From Anaerolineaceae bacterium (GTDB taxonomy: Bacteria; Chloroflexota; Anaerolineae; Anaerolineales; Anaerolineaceae): a DNA stretch of 23,001 nt. Each line of letters opens with the position of its first letter. The stretch's first letter is position 1. The stretch covers positions 1 to 23,001 of the forward strand of contig JAGOIM010000007.1 in assembly GCA_017995665.1 (NCBI GenBank), in the 5' to 3' direction. This document shows positions 8,759 to 14,893 of this stretch, piece after piece. Under the pieces are notes generated by a model. That model did no database searches. It had not been told where the DNA came from and saw only the letters and a list, made by a program, of their open reading frames with translations. The translations under genes and the position numbers were made by a program.

Positions 8759-8788
8759 ATTGTACTCAATTAATGAATAGTTGGGCAA
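8759..8788 (-). promoter_or_regulatory. Candidate promoter of the moaC-moaA-MOSC/mogA operon
   Basis: On the minus strand, TTGCCC (8788-8783), an 18-base spacer and TACAAT (8764-8759). A TTGACA at 8798-8793 lies just upstream but has no well-placed -10. Transcription from the first pair would begin near 8752, leaving a leader of about 100 bases before the preferred moaC start. I did not recognise a Moco riboswitch in it. Confidence 0.4.
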
Positions 8789-8812
8789 ATTTTGTCAAGC
8801 ATTCAGTTTATT

Positions 8813-8841
8813 GGATAGGGATCAGGGGGCAGAGCCAAGGG
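8813..8841. repeat. G-rich dispersed repeat copy (GGATAGGG ... AGAGCCAAGGG)
   Basis: The stretch contains GGATAGGG (8813-8820), ATCAGGGGGC and AGAGCCAAGGG. The first and last words recur, in both orientations, in the composite repeat at 22469-22565. Base composition is unlike the surrounding AT-rich spacer, suggesting an inserted or spreading intergenic element. Confidence 0.5.
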
Positions 8842-8949
8842 CAAAATAATCTTATGAAACCTCTGGAATAACCGTTTCAGACCATTTTCGCGAGTTCACG
8901 GAAATGGTTGATCTCGGTGGCGGTGCCATCAACGCTGATTCTCATACTC

Positions 8950-9924
8950 TCATAGACTGAGCTTGATCTCCCAAATCTTCCAATGGTTTTCTTCTTTGAT
9001 TAATCGAATCGTATACCTGCTTAAATCACCGTTTGGACTGCCCCAGAATCCCCCTTCATAGAAAAGCTGCAATCTTACTGTAAGTTCTTGGCAATCTTCA
9101 GACAGTGGCGCTTGGTTTGCGCAATTTACAGCGTCAGAAATTTCAACGACAGGAAAGACCAATCGCCCATAGACAGGGAATTGATCTAAATTTAATTCAA
9201 ACTGTTCCCTTGCTGGTGAACCAGTTGCGAGTAAACGATCCGCATCTCCAGGTTGATTGTTGTTTAAGAACTGGTAATACGTAAGGACAGTTTCTTCGGG
9301 AGTCTCATCCATCAAAACGATTGTTTGTTGAGCCTCGGTGATCTGTGGAAATATGCCATCAGAGGTGGAAACAGCAGTTTCCGCCGTCTGATCGAACGAT
9401 TCTCGATAGTTATAACAAGCATCAACCGAGGGAAAAGTGAAATAACCTATCGTCCAATGGTCCTCCTGGCGAAGCAAGGAAATTTTTTGTATAAAACTAA
9501 CCGAGGAAATATTGGGTTCTGGCAAATCAAAAAAATTGAGTTGAAGCTCGATGAGATAAGTTTGGCATTTGTTTGGTACTTCGTCCGGGAAAAAATACTT
9601 TTGCTTATCTGGAGCGAAGAGCTCTTGAGCCTCTACCTCATCTCCATCTGTCAAAGATAAGATAGTGTAATTAACCTTTGCTCCAGCTTCAAAGCTTGAA
9701 ACAAAGTCAGCTCTTGTAAAGCCAGGCCCCTGCATACCGGGAGCTGCTTCATAAAGCATGTTTGCGGCTGCCTCGAAATCTCCTTCGGTCATTAAATCAA
9801 AAAAATGTCTAATTAGCATATCCCCTTCGGGTTCCAGCGAAGGGCTACAAGCTGTGAAACAACCACAAAAAATAAAAGCCAACCCAAAGTACAAGATGCT
9901 CAATCGAAATTTTGAAGTTTTCAT
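8950..9924 (-). CDS. Unidentified lipoprotein
   Basis: I do not recognise this 324-aa protein by family. The N-terminus has a basic start (MKTSKFR), a hydrophobic core and Cys residues at 20, 22 and 26. Cys26 (FTA-C, followed by SPSLEPEGD) is the best lipidation site, so the mature protein is probably anchored outside the membrane. The body has two similar-looking halves of about 120 residues. Each opens with a helix of the type found in accumulating-stress or NTF2-like domains (IRHFFDLMTEGDFEAAANML; TVLTYYQFLNNNQPGDADRLL) and ends in a WTIGYF or WKIWEI strand. A repeated DUF4878/NTF2-like fold is therefore a guess. The start has AAAGGA five bases upstream. It stands between two unrelated minus-strand operons and gives no pathway hint. 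Confidence 0.75.
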   Translation of the reverse strand: MKTSKFRLSILYFGLAFIFCGCFTACSPSLEPEGDMLIRHFFDLMTEGDFEAAANMLYEAAPGMQGPGFTRADFVSSFEAGAKVNYTILSLTDGDEVEAQELFAPDKQKYFFPDEVPNKCQTYLIELQLNFFDLPEPNISSVSFIQKISLLRQEDHWTIGYFTFPSVDACYNYRESFDQTAETAVSTSDGIFPQITEAQQTIVLMDETPEETVLTYYQFLNNNQPGDADRLLATGSPAREQFELNLDQFPVYGRLVFPVVEISDAVNCANQAPLSEDCQELTVRLQLFYEGGFWGSPNGDLSRYTIRLIKEENHWKIWEIKLSL

Positions 9925-10071
9925 GGTTTCCTTTCATTCCTCTTTTTTTGCTGGCTAATGTCACGGGCAAATTAAGTAAATGGAGCTAAATCTATAAAAA
10001 TATTTCTATGATGTTCTTAATTGATCAAAGCCTTGTGTTACTTGTTCCAAGGTTTCTTTAGCTCGGATGGA

Positions 10072-10212
10072 TTACGGCATATTTCTTTCTGACCAATTCA
10101 CACAAATGTTCAGATTATGATAAGAACTATAAACCTGACTGGTAAAACTTGCAACCGTATCAATTGTAAGTTTTTGCTGATTTATCAGAGCAATAGTCCA
10201 TAAATGTTCCAT
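10072..10212 (-). CDS. Possible small protein or gene remnant (46 codons)
   Basis: ATG at 10212 with AAGGA nine bases upstream, then 46 codons to TAA at 10074-10072. The peptide begins MEHLWTIALINQQKLT and contains a polar, aromatic middle. In the same frame after the stop, another 21 codons read as a plausible amphipathic helix (RAKETLEQVTQGFDQL) before TAG at 10008-10006. The whole could be a 69-residue protein broken by one stop, or chance. No family was recognised, and it sits alone between a terminator and a lipoprotein gene. Confidence 0.25.
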   Translation of the reverse strand: MEHLWTIALINQQKLTIDTVASFTSQVYSSYHNLNICVNWSERNMP

Positions 10213-10259
10213 AAAGAGAATTCCTTAAGACTACTATACCTCTGACCTTCTAATTAAAA

Positions 10260-10287
10260 TGCCGGCTTCAAACTTCTGAAGCCGGCA
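10260..10287 (-). terminator. Intrinsic terminator of the asp23-fakA operon
   Basis: A perfect 11-bp stem (tgccggcttca with tgaagccggca) and a 6-base loop lie 27 bases after the fakA stop. Read on the minus strand, the stem is followed by TTTTAATT. Confidence 0.85.
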
Positions 10288-10313
10288 ATTATTTAAACTA
10301 AATTTAGCGACAC

Positions 10314-12002
10314 TTATTCAAAAGAAACGATCAACTGATAATGCGGTTGGCCGCCATCTTGAATTTCGAGCTCAACATCAGGATATTCATCCTGAATCCG
10401 TTTCGCCAGTTGCTTAGCATGGCTCTGTTTCAAATCCACACCATAGAATAAGGTAATCCGTTCCACTTCATCCATATCGGCAACTTCGACTAATTTATCC
10501 AGTGCGCCTTCAATCGTAGGAGCAGCTGAAACCAGTTTGCCATCATAGAGTGCAATAACCTCGCCTTTTTCCACATTAACGCCATCAATTTCAACCGATC
10601 GGGTCGAAATTGTAATATCTCCGGTGTGAACTTCCCAAATCGCCTCACTCATTGACTCAACATTTTCTTCAATTGTCCCTTCAGGGTCAAGGCGCAGCAT
10701 TGCTGCAAAACCTTGCGGTGCGTTGCGGGTTGGGATAATGCCAAATTGTTTTACACTGACTTTAGCGGCGTTTTGAGCAGCCAAAATAATGTTTTTATTG
10801 TTCGGGAGGATGATGATTTTATCAGTCGGCAAATTTTCAAAAGCGGCAACAAGCTCCTGAACGCTGGGGTTCATGGTTTGCCCGCCTTCAACAATCGCCG
10901 CAACGCCCAAACTGGCAAAAATACTCGACAGACCTCGTCCGGGTGAAACAGCCACAACCGCAATCTGACCGGGAACAACCGGATTCAGTACCAATTCTTC
11001 CACTTTGCCTTTACGGGAGTCCATTTGATCCTGCAAGTTTTCCATAGCAATCTTTTTGACAACGCCCTGGGTCTCAGTGTAAGTAATCGGTTCAAAACGA
11101 CGATCAAATTCGGTGTGAATATGCATCCGATAAATCCCATCGCCTTCGCCAACCTGAATGCTTACGCCGATTCCTTCCAAGTCTTTGTAATATTGCTCAA
11201 GCGAAAAACCGGGGAAAGGAGCGAAATCAATCACAACTTCGTAATCCTGGCCTTCTTCGACTGTTTCCATCGCGTCGGCCAAATCGAGCTCTGCCAAGGG
11301 TCGCAAAATCGCACCGCTCGGGTCAAGTGATTCACCGCGCAGCATGCGTAACATACCTTCAAAAATGTAATAAAGCCCGGTACCGCCCGAATCGACCACA
11401 CCGGCCTGTTTCAGAACCGGCAATAATTCAGGGGTGTTTTTAACGCTTGCATCACCGGCTTCGACGATTTTCACCAACATCGCACTCAATGAATCCCCAT
11501 TTTTCTGAGCTTCTTGCGCACCGGTGGTCATATCCTTGATCACAGTCAGAATCGTTCCCTCAACCGGTTTAACCACACCCTTATAAGCCGTGTTGCGCGC
11601 TTCTTCCATTGCCCGCATCAACAATTCGCTGTCAACGGTCTCATAATGGTCCAAAGCACGGGCAAAACCACGCCAAATCTGGGAAAGAATAACGCCGGAA
11701 TTTCCCCGTGCACCCATCAGAGCGCCCTGTGCAAAATTGCGTGCCGTTTCACCGGCATTCTTGCTCCGGTTTTGATTCGCTTCGGTAAAAGCAGCTTGCA
11801 TGGTCAAAACCATGTTGGTTCCGGTGTCACCATCAGGAACAGGGAAAACGTTTAAAGAGTTTACATATGCTTGGTTGGTGGTCAGCCAAATAAGACCGGC
11901 TTCTAATAATAGCATCAGGCCGTCACCATTTAATGGTGACTGGAGCAGTCGGTGACGCTCCGCTTCATCGGGTAAAATATATTTAGTATTTTGTTGGCTC
12001 AT
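10314..12002 (-). CDS. fakA: Fatty acid kinase ATP-binding subunit FakA (DhaL/YloV family)
   Basis: FakA supplies ATP to phosphorylate fatty acids held by a FakB (DegV) partner, feeding exogenous fatty acids into phospholipid synthesis. The protein has 562 aa, a normal length. An N-terminal DhaL/DAK2 kinase domain (about 22-215) has NVFPVPDGDTGTNM with Asp57 and Asp59 for Mg-ATP, ARGNSGVILSQ, and VDSGGTGLYYIFEG near its end. A middle domain and a C-terminal DegV-like domain with PNNKNIILAA follow. The ATG has AGGTGA just upstream. asp23/yloU lies 17 bases before it in the same direction, the same pairing as yloU-yloV in Bacillus. A DegV/FakB gene fragment lies at the right edge of this window. 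Older annotations call the family DAK2 or dihydroxyacetone kinase-like, which is misleading. Confidence 0.93.
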   Translation of the reverse strand: MSQQNTKYILPDEAERHRLLQSPLNGDGLMLLLEAGLIWLTTNQAYVNSLNVFPVPDGDTGTNMVLTMQAAFTEANQNRSKNAGETARNFAQGALMGARGNSGVILSQIWRGFARALDHYETVDSELLMRAMEEARNTAYKGVVKPVEGTILTVIKDMTTGAQEAQKNGDSLSAMLVKIVEAGDASVKNTPELLPVLKQAGVVDSGGTGLYYIFEGMLRMLRGESLDPSGAILRPLAELDLADAMETVEEGQDYEVVIDFAPFPGFSLEQYYKDLEGIGVSIQVGEGDGIYRMHIHTEFDRRFEPITYTETQGVVKKIAMENLQDQMDSRKGKVEELVLNPVVPGQIAVVAVSPGRGLSSIFASLGVAAIVEGGQTMNPSVQELVAAFENLPTDKIIILPNNKNIILAAQNAAKVSVKQFGIIPTRNAPQGFAAMLRLDPEGTIEENVESMSEAIWEVHTGDITISTRSVEIDGVNVEKGEVIALYDGKLVSAAPTIEGALDKLVEVADMDEVERITLFYGVDLKQSHAKQLAKRIQDEYPDVELEIQDGGQPHYQLIVSFE

Positions 12003-12019
12003 AATTCACCTGGGCAGCT

Positions 12020-12376
12020 TTAATCCGGATTACTCACTCGTAAACCCCTAACGTGAACGTCCACACGTTTTACCGGAACTGCCATTGTTTTCTCCACGGC
12101 ATATTTAACACTCTCGGCTACCAAATCGGTAACTGTTTTAATTCGAACGCCGTATTCTAACACCACATTCAGTTCGAGGCTGATACCGTCTTCATCGGTC
12201 ACAACGATTACACCATAATCTGATTCTTTGTTAAAAAAACGGCTGACAGATTCGCCAACATTGCCGGGGGACAAGCTAATTACACCATAGCATTGCAAAG
12301 CGGCATTTCGAGCAACCGTGCGAATAGCCTGGGTGAGAATATAGATACCCCCAAGTGGATTTTCTTGTGTTGTCAT
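12020..12376 (-). CDS. Asp23/Gls24 family protein (YloU-like)
   Basis: A small 118-aa alpha/beta protein of the Asp23/Gls24 family. Members are abundant, often membrane-associated envelope-stress proteins in Gram-positives; YloU itself has no defined biochemical role. Recognisable features are the N-terminal IYILTQAIRTVARNAAL helix, the strand GVIVVTDEDGISLELNVVLEYGVRI and the C-terminal VKRVDVHVRGLRV. There is no signal peptide or membrane segment. It is the first gene of an operon with fakA and is divergent from rpmB. The ribosome site is weak (purine-rich GAAAGAAAGA). Confidence 0.9.
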   Translation of the reverse strand: MTTQENPLGGIYILTQAIRTVARNAALQCYGVISLSPGNVGESVSRFFNKESDYGVIVVTDEDGISLELNVVLEYGVRIKTVTDLVAESVKYAVEKTMAVPVKRVDVHVRGLRVSNPD

Positions 12377-12423
12377 TTTAATCTTTCTTTCTCCGTTGCT
12401 TGATTATTTCAATAATCTTTGGT

Positions 12424-12475
12424 ATTATAAACGCTTGCGCGTGCAAAATAGTTACGCGACAGATGATATTATAAT
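12424..12475. promoter_or_regulatory. Divergent -10 elements between asp23 and rpmB
   Basis: TATAAT occurs on the plus strand at 12470-12475, leaving a leader of about 11 bases before rpmB, and on the minus strand at 12429-12424 toward asp23. Neither has a clear -35. Between them is an imperfect palindrome, ttgcgcgtgcaa at 12435-12446. Confidence 0.45.
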
Positions 12476-12492
12476 GCAAGAAAGGTATTGAG

Positions 12493-12678
12493 ATGGCAAA
12501 GTGCAATCAATGTGGAAAAACCACCACCTTCGGTCACAATCGCAGTCACTCCCTCGTCGCTACTAGACGTAAGTTCCGCCCCAACCTACAGCGGGTCTCC
12601 GTTATGGAAGACGGAAAGAAAGTTCGCAAAGTACTTTGCGCGCGCTGCATCAAAACCCTGACCAAGGCTTATCGTTAG
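12493..12678 (+). CDS. rpmB: 50S ribosomal protein L28
   Basis: A large-subunit ribosomal protein of 61 aa, full length for the short bacterial form. It has the zinc-ribbon pairs Cys4/Cys7 and Cys49/Cys52 (CNQC and CARC), so this is the Zn-binding (C+) type. The family core GKTTTFGHNRSHS and RRKFRPNLQRV is intact. AAAGG lies eight bases before the ATG. It is a single gene, divergent from asp23 and convergent with rpe, with a shared terminator after its stop. Confidence 0.97.
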   Translation: MAKCNQCGKTTTFGHNRSHSLVATRRKFRPNLQRVSVMEDGKKVRKVLCARCIKTLTKAYR

Positions 12679-12697
12679 TTTTAACACAGTAAACCGT

Positions 12698-12730
12698 AAT
12701 CAAAAAGTCGCTTTCGCGGCTTTTTTGATT
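12698..12730. terminator. Bidirectional terminator between rpmB and rpe
   Basis: The stem aatcaaaaagtcgc pairs with gcggcttttttgatt (one U-G pair, one extra T) around the loop tttc. The A-tract on one side and T-tract on the other suit both convergent genes. The hairpin ends directly at the rpe stop codon (12731). Confidence 0.85.
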
Positions 12731-13390
12731 TTAACTTATGGCTTTTTTCAAAGCTTCAACCCCTGCTGCAATGCCGTCGGGATGCCTAAATATGGCGGTG
12801 CCTGCCACGAAATTGCGCGCTCCGGCAAGATATGCCGAACGAATTGTTTCAGCACTAATCCCTCCGTCAACTTGAATTATCGCTTCAGAGCCATGCTCTT
12901 GCAATATCTCTGCTGTCCGTCGGATTTTATCCAAAGCCATTGGGATAAACTTTTGTCCGCCAAAACCGGGATTGACCGACATAATCAAAACCTGGTCAAC
13001 CAAGTCTGTCAGCAAGTTCAAAGGCTCAACCGGCGTACCAGGGTTAAAAGTCAAGCCGGCTTTAACGCCTAGCTCGCGAATCGATTGCAAACTGCGGTGA
13101 ATATGAGGGCAAGTTTCATAATGAATTGTGATCGTATCCGCACCGGCATCCGCAAAGCTTTTCAGATGTTTTTCAGGCTCAACAATCATCAGATGGACAT
13201 CAATCGGCAAACTTGTAGAAGCTTTAACCGCTTTGACAATGTCGGGACCGAAGCTAATGTTGGGGACAAAACTTCCATCCATCACATCAACATGAATTTC
13301 ATCGGCTCCTGCTTCCTGAACGGCGCGAAGCTCTTCGCCAAGTTTGGTCAAATCAGCAGAAAGTATTGAAGGAGATATTATCGTTTTCAT
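12731..13390 (-). CDS. rpe: Ribulose-phosphate 3-epimerase
   Basis: Interconverts ribulose 5-phosphate and xylulose 5-phosphate in the pentose phosphate pathway. The protein is a 219-aa TIM barrel of normal length. It starts with ISPSILSADLTKLGEE, carrying the first catalytic region. Metal ligands and catalytic residues are His33 and Asp35 in HVDVMDG, His66 in DVHLMI, and Asp175 in QVDGGI. The loop MSVNPGFGGQKF (about 137-148) closes over the phosphate and is intact. The start lies 4 bases after the kinase stop, so the two are cotranscribed and probably coupled. A Ser/Thr kinase next to rpe is also the arrangement in many Firmicutes. Confidence 0.97.
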   Translation of the reverse strand: MKTIISPSILSADLTKLGEELRAVQEAGADEIHVDVMDGSFVPNISFGPDIVKAVKASTSLPIDVHLMIVEPEKHLKSFADAGADTITIHYETCPHIHRSLQSIRELGVKAGLTFNPGTPVEPLNLLTDLVDQVLIMSVNPGFGGQKFIPMALDKIRRTAEILQEHGSEAIIQVDGGISAETIRSAYLAGARNFVAGTAIFRHPDGIAAGVEALKKAIS

Positions 13391-13394
13391 AAGT

Positions 13395-14546
13395 TTAAGG
13401 TTTCAATTGAAGATAAACATAAAACCAAAATGGAATCAGTCCAATCAATAAGAAGGCGGCTGTCAAACCCAGACCCCAAATTTTCCAGTCAATCGGTTCC
13501 TCTTCTTCCTCCCATTCTTCATAATACTCAGTTTCTCGTTCAGTTTGAGCAGCACTTTGCTTTGAAACCGGCGGAATAGTCGTTTGAACCAAAAGCCGAT
13601 TTGAATCCTCTGGCATTTGCTCGGAATTGCCTTGGCTCCCGATAACTTGCGGCTGGGACCAAACCCGACTGCCCTGAAAAGTGTCATGGACAAAGCTGTC
13701 ATTTTGTCTGACGACATCGGAGTTCGCATCATATAAACCCAAAAGTAACCGTCCCAACTGGTCAGCCGTACGATAGCGTTGACTGGGTTCTTTCGAGAGC
13801 ACTTTGAGAATAATCTCTTCTAAAGCCAGCGGAATCTTAGGGTTGTAATAACGCGGTGATACCGGTTTATTTTCCCGATGCATCCTCGCAAGTTCTGCAG
13901 CATCCGAAGCGATAAAGGGTAAACGCCCGGTCACCATTTCATACAAAATAACGCCTAAAGAGTAGACATCAGATGCCGGTGAGGGTGGTTTGCCACTGGC
14001 TTGCTCCGGAGAGAAATAATGCGGCGAACCCCAAACCACATCGCTGTGTTCATCTGGAGATATCGTGGAAAGCGCCCTTGCAATCCCAAAATCAGTAACT
14101 TTAAGCCGACCTTCAGGCGTAACCAGCATATTATGTGGTTTCACATCGCAATGCACCAAACCGGCCCGATGAGCATAACCAATCCCACCGCAAGCTTGAA
14201 TCATCAATTCCAAAGCTTCGTCAATTTCAAAGCGCTCTTTTTTCTTGTTAAGAGATTTCAAATCGGTTCCGGGCATATATTCCATAACGATGAACAAATG
14301 CCCCTGGTCCAGTCCGAAATCGTGGACGGTAACGATATTAGGATGCGAAAGGTTTGCCGCAGCCCGGGCTTCTTGCCTGAAACGTTCCCGAAAAGCCGGA
14401 TCTTTTGAAAAATCCTCGCGCAGGACCTTGACCGCCACATTTCGTTCGAGCATCAGGTCGCGCGCCTTATAAACAACCGCCATCCCCCCCGTCCCGAGAG
14501 TTTCCTGGAGCTGATAACGGTCATTGAGTAAAGTCGGCATATCCAT
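13395..14546 (-). CDS. Membrane-anchored Ser/Thr protein kinase (PknB/PrkC-type catalytic domain)
   Basis: A 383-aa Hanks-type kinase. Catalytic residues are present: the Gly-rich loop GTGGMA (18-23), ATP lysine Lys40, helix-C Glu59, catalytic HCD (132-134) in HCDVKPHN, DFG (152-154) and SPE (179-181). The loop has Cys where most bacterial kinases have Arg (HRD), so this is a non-RD kinase. After the kinase domain (about 11-270) comes a low-complexity, acidic linker rich in Glu, then a single membrane segment (about 356-379) with only a few residues after it. There is therefore no PASTA or other outer sensor domain, unlike PrkC. No phosphatase prpC is adjacent. It forms an operon with rpe (4-base gap). 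No Shine-Dalgarno is visible, and a TATAAT lies 7 bases before the ATG, suggesting a leaderless mRNA. Confidence 0.93.
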   Translation of the reverse strand: MDMPTLLNDRYQLQETLGTGGMAVVYKARDLMLERNVAVKVLREDFSKDPAFRERFRQEARAAANLSHPNIVTVHDFGLDQGHLFIVMEYMPGTDLKSLNKKKERFEIDEALELMIQACGGIGYAHRAGLVHCDVKPHNMLVTPEGRLKVTDFGIARALSTISPDEHSDVVWGSPHYFSPEQASGKPPSPASDVYSLGVILYEMVTGRLPFIASDAAELARMHRENKPVSPRYYNPKIPLALEEIILKVLSKEPSQRYRTADQLGRLLLGLYDANSDVVRQNDSFVHDTFQGSRVWSQPQVIGSQGNSEQMPEDSNRLLVQTTIPPVSKQSAAQTERETEYYEEWEEEEEPIDWKIWGLGLTAAFLLIGLIPFWFYVYLQLKP

Positions 14547-14553
14547 AGTGCTG

Positions 14554-14584
14554 ATTATAACAGTTCACAGCCTGGAAATGACAA
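14554..14584 (-). promoter_or_regulatory. Candidate promoter of the kinase-rpe operon, leaderless geometry
   Basis: On the minus strand, TTGTCA (14584-14579), a 19-base spacer, TATAAT (14559-14554), then 7 bases to the kinase ATG. Transcription would start at or within a base or two of the A of ATG, matching the lack of a ribosome site. The spacer is 2 bases longer than ideal. Confidence 0.5.
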
Positions 14585-14646
14585 TTTGTCCTCCCATGTT
14601 TAAATCACAGCTTCTCATTAAAGATTCTTCTTTTCCTCGAAATTTT

Positions 14647-14675
14647 TTGACAGAGCTCTCAAGCAGTGGTAAAAT
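14647..14675 (+). promoter_or_regulatory. Consensus sigma-70 promoter of the adenosine kinase-ahcY operon
   Basis: TTGACA (14647-14652), exactly 17 bases, then TAAAAT (14670-14675). This is the best promoter match I found in the window. It places the transcript start near 14682, about 210 bases before the kinase ATG. Confidence 0.75.
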
Positions 14676-14690
14676 TTTTAACTAAGAAAG

Positions 14691-14711
14691 CGCCTTAGAA
14701 GGCGTTTTTTT
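14691..14711 (+). terminator. Hairpin with T-run just after the operon promoter (possible attenuator)
   Basis: cgcctt and aaggcg form a short GC-rich stem (effective loop TAGA) followed at once by seven T. No plus-strand gene ends upstream, so it is not an ordinary gene terminator. It starts about ten bases after the predicted transcript start. CTAAG at 14682-14686 could pair with CTTAG at 14694-14698, an alternative fold that would break the terminator stem. Confidence 0.5.
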
Positions 14712-14731
14712 GTGAGGAAAGGTGCAATAAA

Positions 14732-14893
14732 ATGGGACAAAAAGCTCTTGAAAATTCTGTTGTTCAAGCCAGTTTTTTCAACGAACCATTTTTGGCAAGC
14801 AAAATTTCTAAACCCCATATGCTGTACCCGAATAACTCGAAGATATCCCAAAGTATCACCACAAACAATAATAGTATGAAGGAGCGTTGTTAA
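14732..14893 (+). CDS. Possible upstream small ORF (53 aa) coupled to the PfkB kinase
   Basis: ATG at 14732 follows GAGGAAAGG with suitable spacing, and the frame runs 53 codons to TAA. That stop overlaps the next gene's start as TAATG, an arrangement that usually means translational coupling. The peptide begins MGQKALENSVVQASFF, is polar with many Asn and Ser, has one Cys as its last residue, and has no membrane segment. No family was recognised. Its last codons (AAG GAG) also supply the Shine-Dalgarno of the next gene. It may be a leader peptide, a small protein, or a chance frame in a long leader. Confidence 0.4.
   Translation: MGQKALENSVVQASFFNEPFLASKISKPHMLYPNNSKISQSITTNNNSMKERC

Larger units (their letters stand above)
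8649..8949. other. Intergenic stretch between moaC and the lipoprotein gene
   Basis: From right to left it holds a 22-codon open frame (8877-8945, minus) that starts four bases after the lipoprotein stop, the G-rich repeat at 8813-8841, the candidate moa promoter at 8759-8788 and the moaC leader. The 22-codon frame has no visible ribosome site of its own beyond GAG and is not called as a gene. No terminator hairpin with a T-run was found after the lipoprotein gene. Confidence 0.4.
9925..10313. other. Gene-poor stretch between lipoprotein and fakA
   Basis: It is AT-rich and carries the fakA terminator at its right end. On the minus strand there is one open frame of 46 codons (10072-10212), described separately. 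No RNA gene, repeat or convincing promoter was recognised in the remainder. Confidence 0.5.
14547..14892. other. Divergent intergenic and leader region between the kinase and ahcY operons
   Basis: From left to right it contains the minus-strand kinase promoter, about 60 AT-rich bases with nothing recognised, the plus-strand consensus promoter, the T-run hairpin and a 53-codon ORF that overlaps the next gene. I looked for the known SAH and SAM riboswitch patterns by eye and did not recognise one. Confidence 0.6.

Noticed and set aside
8877..8945. 22-codon frame right after the lipoprotein stop
   Set aside because: Too short to support, with no strong ribosome site and no recognised relative. 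It could be a remnant but is not called as a gene.
14676..14892. SAH or SAM riboswitch upstream of the ahcY operon
   Set aside because: I looked for the known conserved cores by eye and recognised none. The only clear structure is the short T-run hairpin. A covariance-model search would decide.
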